64,000 nucleotides of DNA, taken from assembly GCA_003142855.1 (NCBI GenBank), contig PLNW01000083.1, forward strand, positions 186,001-250,000. The letters are read 5' to 3'. Numbering within the stretch: the first letter of the stretch is position 1; every line of letters starts with the position of its first letter. Under the pieces are notes generated by a model. It ran no database searches, had not been told where the DNA came from, and saw only the letters and a program-made list of their open reading frames with translations. A program made the position numbers and the translations under genes. The stretch is from Myxococcales bacterium (GTDB lineage: Bacteria > Myxococcota_A > Polyangia > Fen-1088). Below, in pieces: positions 58,459 through 64,000 of this stretch.

Positions 58459-58764
58459 CTAACCCTTGCGGAAACGCGAGAGCGTGGCAGGCAAGCTGGC
58501 GAGGTCAGGGAAGGTCTTGTCCGGATGGACTTGCTTGGCGCGCGCCAAGAGCACTTCCTCGGTCTCTTTGTTGTTCGGATCGGGAATGCAGCACTCCACG
58601 GGGCACACCGCCTGGCACGCCTCGTGGTCGAAGAAACCGACACATTCACTGCACAGCTTGGGATCGATCACGTAGATGCTGTCACCTTCGCTGATGGCGT
58701 CGTTCGGACATTCCGGCTCGCACGCAGCGCAGTTGATGCATTCCTCGGTAATATGAGTAGCCAT
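58459..58764 (-). CDS. 2[4Fe-4S] ferredoxin, YfhL-like
   Basis: A 101-residue ferredoxin. The first cluster motif is CINCAACEPECP near residue 9 and the second is CSECVGFFDHEACQAVCP, with the spacing of the YfhL/Alvin ferredoxins. The tail (DPNNKETEEVLLARAKQVHP) is as in this group. It carries electrons in the cytosol; no partner oxidoreductase is nearby. The ATG at 58764 is preceded by a purine-rich AGGAG-like site (minus strand GAAAGGAGCACA). It lies between the convergent SurA-like gene and smc. Confidence 0.92.
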   Translation of the reverse strand: MATHITEECINCAACEPECPNDAISEGDSIYVIDPKLCSECVGFFDHEACQAVCPVECCIPDPNNKETEEVLLARAKQVHPDKTFPDLASLPATLSRFRKG

Positions 58765-58853
58765 TGTGCTCCTTTCGCTCGGACCCTCGGCTCACGCGGT
58801 TCGCCCGCCTCAGAAACGACGGAAGTGTAATGAGGGGAGGTCCACCCGTCAAC

Positions 58854-58881
58854 CTGGTTTAGGAAGGCTGGTTTAGGAAGG
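58854..58881. repeat. 14-bp tandem repeat directly after smc
   Basis: CTGGTTTAGGAAGG occurs twice, at 58854-58867 and 58868-58881, and a partial third copy (CTAGGAAG) begins inside the smc stop at 58883. The minus-strand transcript of smc would run straight into it. Confidence 0.8.
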
Positions 58882-58882
58882 C

Positions 58883-61800
58883 CTAGGAAGAAGTCGGTTG
58901 CGCCACGCTCTCGGTTTCGGGCGCGGCCGTGTCTCCGGGCAGCGGCGGCGCGGTCTTGCGCGACGCCCGCAGATTGACTGCGACCAGTTTCGAAACGCCC
59001 GGCTCTTCCATGGTGACGCCACACAGGCGATCCGCAATCTCCATCGTGCGTTGGTTGTGCGTGACAATGATGAACTGCGAACGGTCGGTCATCTCGCGCA
59101 CGGCCTCGTTGAAGCGGCCCACATTGGCCTCATCCAGCGGCGCGTCCACTTCGTCGAGCACACAGAAGGGCGATGGCTTGACCAGGAAGATGGCGAACAG
59201 CAGAGCCACGGCGGTGAGGGCCTTCTCGCCGCCTGAGAGAAGCTCAATATTTTGCAGAATCTTCTTGCCCGGCGGGTTGGCGACGATCTCGACCCCTGTC
59301 TCAAGCAGGTCGCTCTCGTCCGTGAGCGCGAGGGCCGCGCGCCCGCCGCGGAAGAGATGCGGAAACACCTCTTGGAATTTGGCGTTCACAGCATCGAAGA
59401 CCTCGCGGAACCGCTTGCGCGAAGCGCGGTTGATCTTCTCGATGGCCGATTCCAGCCGCGCGATGGCCGATTCCAGGTCGGCCTTCTGGCTGGTGAGAAA
59501 GTCGTAGCGCTTTTGCAGTTCCTCTGACTCTTCGATCGCCGTCAGGTTGACGTCGCCCATGCGATCGAGCAAGCCGCGCAGTTCCTTGAGTCGACTCTCC
59601 TCCTTTTCGCCGACCGCGGGCCTGAGGTGGAAGTCCGTCAGAATATCGGCCAGCCGCTGCACGTCTGGGTGGCGTTCCCTGACCTGCTCTTCCAGCGAGA
59701 CGAGGCGCAAGGCAACTTCCTGGCAACGCAGATCGAGGGCCGCCAGCCTTTCGGCCAGCTCGGTCACCCGCGTGCGAGTCTGCCGCAGGTCAGCCTCTCG
59801 GCGCGCCAGCGTGCCGTTGCGTTCCTCCACCGCGCCCTGGCGCTCGCCATGAACGCGGGCGCGTTCGCTGGCTTCGCCCTGCAGCAAAGCGGCTTCACCC
59901 CGAAGCTGCTCGGCATCGGTGCTCAGAGTTTGAGCCCGAAGCAAGTCGGCGGACACCTCTGCTTCGAGCTGTGCCCGACGATTTTGATAGTCGACCGTGT
60001 CTCGTTCCAGGCGCTCGAGATTCTGCCGGGCCATCTTGCGGCGATCACTGGCCTGGGCCGCAGCCACCCTGTGCGACGATAGCTCAGCCGCCAGCCCGTC
60101 GACCTTGGCCTGCAAAGCCTCGGCCTCCGCACGCAAGGCCATGGCGTTGCTCTCGTGGACGACCGAGGATTCGCGCACCTCCGCCAGCACAGCGGTGGCC
60201 TCGCACAGACGTTGCTCGTTCTGTGCCAGAGCGGAACGCAAGTCGTCGGTGCTCGACCGCAACTGCTCGCGACGAGCTTCCAGTTGTTGTCGTTCACGCA
60301 GCAGCCGGTCGCCGTCCTTGCTGTGGGCCAGCACCTCCATCTCGTTGTGACGAGTCGCCGCCGTCAGCTCTTCGACGGTCTTGCTGACCTCGGCCAGAGC
60401 CTGCTTGTTGCCCACGTGGCGGGCCAGAGCCGATTGATAATCCGCTTCCAGCCGGGCCACCACCTCTTCCAGCTCGCGCATCTCCCGTTTCTGGGATAGC
60501 ACGCCGGCCAGGGCCGACTCGCGTGAGCCGCCGGTTACCACGCCGTGTGGATCAATCACTTCTCCGTCGAGAGTGACCAACGTCTTATCGGTGCGCGTTC
60601 GGCGCCACAGATCCAAAGCCGAACGCAAGTTTTCAACGACGACCACATCGCCGAGGAGGTAGGCCGCCACCCGGTCATAGCGACGGTCATAGCCGATCAG
60701 CTCCAGCATGGGACCGCGTACACCCTCACCCAACGGCAGGGCCACCGGAATGGTCGCCGGAACCTCCTGCTCGACGGACAATCCGTCGCCGGTGTCAAAA
60801 ACCACCGTGCCAGCCGGAGCGGCCGCGAGGGCCGCGGGCGAACGGAGGGCCACGGGGATAAAGCTGGAACGGCCCTCGCTCTTGGACTTGAGGAACTCGA
60901 TGGCTTCCACGCCGACGTCATGGGACTCGACGATAATGTTGCCCAGCCGTTCCCCCAACACGGCCTCCAGGGCCGTCTCCAATTCTGGCGGCGGCTGTAC
61001 GATATCAGCCACCACGCCACGCACCCCGCCCATGCTCCAGGCACGATGGCTCGCCCCGCTGGGCACAGTATCTTGGCTGCCCGACGCGGGTGTCTGTTGG
61101 TCATCATGGACCCGCTGCATGATGGCGCGCACGCCCCGCTGAAAACTCTCGTAGCGGTCCTGAATCTCGGCCAACGATTGAAGTCGCGAGCGTCGACGGT
61201 GGGCCTCTTCGCGCAGTGTCTCCAGCTCCAGCTCGCCCCGGGCCACCTCCTCGCGCAGGCCGGCCGCCTTGGCTCCCGCGGTAGCACACTCCGCAAGAAT
61301 CTCTTCAGCTCGAACCTGGAGTTGGGCAACCCGCTCGTCCACGGCCGAACCCTCGGCCACCAGATGGTCCACTTGCTCGCCGGCGACGCCATCATCAGCC
61401 ATCGCCACCTGCAGGCGCTGGGCGAGATCCAGCGCACGTCCATGAGCGGCTTCGATGTCCGCTTCCAGACGTGCCATCCGCGTGGCGGCAGAGGCGGCCG
61501 CCGCCGTCGCCTGATCCGCGCCCTGACGTGCCATCGTGAGGGAGGAGCGGTCCGCCGCGTACGCCTGCTCGGTCGCCTCCAGCTCTCGGCTGCGCGCTTC
61601 GGCTTCCTCGTCGAAGCGGACGACCTCCCCGTGCAGCTCGGACAGCGCCCGCGCATTGTCCGCTTCCTTTTCGAGCAATCCTTCAATCTCGCGCCGCGAT
61701 CGCTCCGCCCGTTGCGCCAGGGTGGCGGCCTCGTCAGCGTAGTGTTCAGCCTTCTGAGCAGACAATCTTGCCTTGTTGTCGATTGCGAAGAGCTCTTCCT

Positions 61801-62689
61801 TGGCAGTGGCCAATTCGGCCATCTCTTCGCTCAGGGCGAGGCGCTCGGCTTCGATGGCGGTTTCCTCGACGAGCAAGGCGGTTGTTTCCTGGGTGTGGCA
61901 CTCCGCCAATTGCTCGCGATTGCCGAGCAGGAACTTCTGCTCAGCTACCAGGCCAAAGTGTTTTTGCGTCGCAGCGCACAGGTCGAGATCCTTCAGCTCA
62001 GCCTTGTAGCGCTTGTAGCGCTCGGCCTTCTGGGCCTGCAGGCGCAAGGAGCGCAGGCGCGTCTCGATCTCGACGACGATGTCGGAGACGCGCAGAAGGT
62101 GCTGGCGAGAGGCTTCGATACGCCGTTCGGCCACCTTCTTCTTTGCTTTGTACTTTGTGATGCCGGCAGCCTCGTCAATGAGGCCTCGACGTTCTTCCGG
62201 TCGTGACGAGACAATGAATCCGATGCGGCCTTGTTCGATGATGGAGTAGGCTTTGGATCCGACGCCTGTGCCGAGGAAAAACTCCACGATGTCGCGCAGG
62301 CGACAGGGCACCCCGCCCAGCAGGTACTCACTTTCGCCGCCGCGATAGAGGCGCCTGGTCACCACGACTTCCGCTGGGCCAGCGGCACCCCAGGAAACGC
62401 CACCGACGGTCGTGTCTCCGGCCAATCCGGCGGTGTCGAAAGTCAGCGAAACCTCGGCCAAGCCAGCTGGTCCGCGGGTCTCAGACCCGGCGAAGATCAC
62501 ATCGTCCATGGCTCGGCCACGGAGATGCTTGGCCGACTGCTCGCCCATGACCCAGCGGATGGCATCGACTATGTTCGACTTGCCGCAGCCATTTGGACCA
62601 ACGACCCCGGTAATGGGATCTTCAAAAGTCAAAATGGTCCGGTCAATGAACGACTTGAAGCCGCAGATTTCGAGACGTCTTATCCTCAT
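58883..62689 (-). CDS. smc: Chromosome segregation protein SMC
   Basis: A 1268-residue ABC-type ATPase that organises the chromosome with ScpA and ScpB, which are not in this window. The N-terminal head has LEICGFKSFIDRTILTF and the P-loop GPNGCGKSNIVDAIRWVMGE. Two long coiled coils flank a hinge at about 530-680 (GVRGVVADIVQPPPELETAL). The C-terminal head has the signature ELLSGGEKALTAVALLFAIF and the Walker B region PSPFCVLDEVDAPLDEANV. Full length is slightly above the usual 1170-1200. It is divergent from ftsY with a 187-bp gap that holds an inverted repeat. Confidence 0.95.
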   Translation of the reverse strand: MRIRRLEICGFKSFIDRTILTFEDPITGVVGPNGCGKSNIVDAIRWVMGEQSAKHLRGRAMDDVIFAGSETRGPAGLAEVSLTFDTAGLAGDTTVGGVSWGAAGPAEVVVTRRLYRGGESEYLLGGVPCRLRDIVEFFLGTGVGSKAYSIIEQGRIGFIVSSRPEERRGLIDEAAGITKYKAKKKVAERRIEASRQHLLRVSDIVVEIETRLRSLRLQAQKAERYKRYKAELKDLDLCAATQKHFGLVAEQKFLLGNREQLAECHTQETTALLVEETAIEAERLALSEEMAELATAKEELFAIDNKARLSAQKAEHYADEAATLAQRAERSRREIEGLLEKEADNARALSELHGEVVRFDEEAEARSRELEATEQAYAADRSSLTMARQGADQATAAAASAATRMARLEADIEAAHGRALDLAQRLQVAMADDGVAGEQVDHLVAEGSAVDERVAQLQVRAEEILAECATAGAKAAGLREEVARGELELETLREEAHRRRSRLQSLAEIQDRYESFQRGVRAIMQRVHDDQQTPASGSQDTVPSGASHRAWSMGGVRGVVADIVQPPPELETALEAVLGERLGNIIVESHDVGVEAIEFLKSKSEGRSSFIPVALRSPAALAAAPAGTVVFDTGDGLSVEQEVPATIPVALPLGEGVRGPMLELIGYDRRYDRVAAYLLGDVVVVENLRSALDLWRRTRTDKTLVTLDGEVIDPHGVVTGGSRESALAGVLSQKREMRELEEVVARLEADYQSALARHVGNKQALAEVSKTVEELTAATRHNEMEVLAHSKDGDRLLRERQQLEARREQLRSSTDDLRSALAQNEQRLCEATAVLAEVRESSVVHESNAMALRAEAEALQAKVDGLAAELSSHRVAAAQASDRRKMARQNLERLERDTVDYQNRRAQLEAEVSADLLRAQTLSTDAEQLRGEAALLQGEASERARVHGERQGAVEERNGTLARREADLRQTRTRVTELAERLAALDLRCQEVALRLVSLEEQVRERHPDVQRLADILTDFHLRPAVGEKEESRLKELRGLLDRMGDVNLTAIEESEELQKRYDFLTSQKADLESAIARLESAIEKINRASRKRFREVFDAVNAKFQEVFPHLFRGGRAALALTDESDLLETGVEIVANPPGKKILQNIELLSGGEKALTAVALLFAIFLVKPSPFCVLDEVDAPLDEANVGRFNEAVREMTDRSQFIIVTHNQRTMEIADRLCGVTMEEPGVSKLVAVNLRASRKTAPPLPGDTAAPETESVAQPTSS

Positions 62690-62718
62690 CCTGGCACCAC
62701 CAGATGACGTGACGATAC

Positions 62719-62735
62719 GTGACCATAGGGGTCAC
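62719..62735. promoter_or_regulatory. Inverted repeat GTGACC-N5-GGTCAC between smc and ftsY
   Basis: Perfect 6-bp arms at 62719-62724 and 62730-62735 with a 5-base centre, 30 bp in front of the smc start. A TGACG/CGTGAC direct motif lies beside it (62705-62722). The size and position fit an operator for a dimeric regulator, but no regulator is known. Confidence 0.4.
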
Positions 62736-62876
62736 TTCATGACTGTCATTAGGTACCACTCGTTGCCAGCGATTGTAAAGGGCTTAGCAACCCAGGTTCC
62801 ATTTTTCTCACCAGCCGGGACAAACGGCAAAAAACTTACCACGTTGCAGGTGGTTGTTTGTTAAGTTCCGCGCTCA

Positions 62877-64000
62877 ATGGAGGGTGGGTTTCACACCGAC
62901 CTAATCGCAGCCCTGGTTGCCATCGGCGGCTTGGCGGGCCTCTCTGGGCTCGCCATCTACGCCGTTCGGCGGGCCAGGGCCGCAAGACGCCGACAGATTG
63001 ATGAGGAGGGGATCACCCAGCCCGTCGCTCGGCCCAAGCGTCCTGCCCTGAGACCAGAGGACGTTGAGGCAGGTTCGGAAAAGCCCACCGCGTCAGAAGA
63101 ACCTCTCGTGCCGGCGCCGGTGGCTCCGACCAAGCAACCCTCGCCCGCCTCGTCTGCCGTGTCCCGGAAACCCACAGCAGAGGCGGCCAGTTCCGCGTCG
63201 CCTGATGCCCTCCCGCCAAAGCCTCGGGCCAGCGTCGTTCCCCTTCGCGAGCCCACGTCGCTCGGACCAGAACGCGGCAAGCTACCCGGAGCCTTTTCCG
63301 TCGAAAAGCCGCGCGGCCCCGAGCGCCCGATTCCCACGAAAAGGCGAGGCGTCGCCGCGCTCGTGCCGGGGCTCGAACCCACTCGCTCAGGTTGGGTCAA
63401 ACGTCTCGGGCAGCTCTTCACGGGCAAGAAGGAACTCGATCCGGCACTGCTTGACGAAATCGAGAAGGTTCTGCTTACCGCCGACATAGGCGTGCGTACC
63501 AGCCAGAAGCTCCTGAGCGAGCTTCGCGAGTCCTTGGACAAACACGCGATCAAAGACCCCGCGGCTGTTTGGGGCCACCTCCGTCGAAGGAGCGTGGAGA
63601 TCCTGACCATGGATGCTCCGGCCGTCGACTTCGCTGCTGCGCACCCCTTTGTCCTCCTTATCATAGGTGTCAACGGGAGCGGCAAGACGACGACGATTGG
63701 GAAACTCGCCTCCAAGCTGCAGGCCCAGGGCAGGAAGGTCTTGCTGGCGGCTGGTGACACCTTTCGTGCCGCAGCAACCGAGCAGCTCGAAGTCTGGGGC
63801 TCGAGAGTGGGCGCACCTGTCGTGCGCGGGAAAGAGGGCGCAGACCCCTCCTCGGTGGTGTTCGAGGGGGTCAAACGGGCGCGATCGGAAGATATCGACG
63901 TGGTCATTGCGGACACGGCCGGCCGGCTGCACACCAAGAAGAACCTTATGGAGGAACTGCAAAAGGTGCGCCGAGTGGCCGGCAAGGCGCTGGAAGGCGC
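62877..64000 (+). CDS. ftsY: Signal recognition particle receptor FtsY (3' part outside window)
   Basis: The GTPase that receives SRP-ribosome complexes at the membrane. The frame is open from the ATG at 62877 to the right edge (374 codons). A membrane helix lies near the N-terminus (LVAIGGLAGLSGLAIYAVRR), followed by a basic stretch and a Pro/Ala-rich linker to about residue 170. The NG domain starts near SGWVKRLGQLFTGKKELDPA. GTPase motifs present are GVNGSGKTTTIGKLASKLQ, DTFRAAATEQLEVWGS and DTAGRLHTKKNLMEEL. The end of the G domain is missing. The start is ATG 62877, with no strong ribosome site. It is divergent from smc; smc-ftsY neighbourhood is common. Confidence 0.95.
   Translation, partial: MEGGFHTDLIAALVAIGGLAGLSGLAIYAVRRARAARRRQIDEEGITQPVARPKRPALRPEDVEAGSEKPTASEEPLVPAPVAPTKQPSPASSAVSRKPTAEAASSASPDALPPKPRASVVPLREPTSLGPERGKLPGAFSVEKPRGPERPIPTKRRGVAALVPGLEPTRSGWVKRLGQLFTGKKELDPALLDEIEKVLLTADIGVRTSQKLLSELRESLDKHAIKDPAAVWGHLRRRSVEILTMDAPAVDFAAAHPFVLLIIGVNGSGKTTTIGKLASKLQAQGRKVLLAAGDTFRAAATEQLEVWGSRVGAPVVRGKEGADPSSVVFEGVKRARSEDIDVVIADTAGRLHTKKNLMEELQKVRRVAGKALEG

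Overview
The window is a high-GC, gene-dense chromosomal segment with almost no intergenic space. It most resembles a myxobacterium-like deltaproteobacterium (Myxococcota). That placement is an inference from content: many lipoproteins and TPR proteins, a zinc-ribbon Ser/Thr kinase-like protein, a PilZ protein, a Tgl/PilF-like pilotin next to a RodZ-like protein, beta-propeller surface lipoproteins, a TamB/Omp85 pair and a very small basic protein near the stringent-response gene. No tRNA, rRNA, CRISPR array, prophage or intact insertion sequence was found by eye. Most of the window is core chromosome carrying lineage-specific envelope genes.

Region by region. 1-6.3 kb: two divergent envelope proteins of unknown function, then GDP-mannose 4,6-dehydratase and a polyprenol-phosphate mannose synthase type glycosyltransferase, then a membrane protein with a leucine-rich repeat array that is also a 63-bp DNA tandem repeat. 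6.3-11.3 kb: a three-gene operon (degenerate receiver/histidine kinase, HEAT-repeat protein, HAMP membrane protein), a PilZ protein and a lipoprotein with carboxypeptidase-regulatory-like folds. 11.3-14.6 kb: thymidylate kinase, a PDZ-like lipoprotein and a membrane-anchored kinase with a broken DFG motif. 14.7-22.6 kb: a compact minus-strand operon with overlapping genes (peptide-binding lipoprotein, TPR lipoprotein, sugar-nucleotide epimerase, YicC RNase, guanylate kinase, Rel/SpoT), followed by a 55-residue basic protein. 22.7-37.2 kb: an OB-like secreted protein, DNA polymerase I, TamB, an Omp85 protein with about seven POTRA-like modules, and a membrane-fused spermidine-synthase-like protein.

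37.3-52.7 kb is a run of ten co-directional minus-strand genes: queE, Tgl-like TPR lipoprotein, RodZ-like HTH protein, recO, glyS, pyruvate phosphate dikinase, two overlapping beta-propeller lipoproteins, argS and a SPOR-domain protein. 52.7-64 kb: an alpha/beta hydrolase, a class II amidotransferase homologue without its nucleophile, cmk and rpsA separated by a hairpin-rich spacer, a parvulin-like lipoprotein, a ferredoxin, smc, and divergently the first part of ftsY, which runs off the right edge.

No clear-cut new defence or mobile system is visible. The most unusual signals are several homologues of enzymes or sensors that keep the fold but lose catalytic residues (kinase, histidine kinase/receiver, amidotransferase, spermidine synthase, PolA proofreading site), the coupling of YicC, Gmk and Rel in one overlapping operon, the perfect 63-bp LRR array, and the stem-loop cluster between cmk and rpsA.
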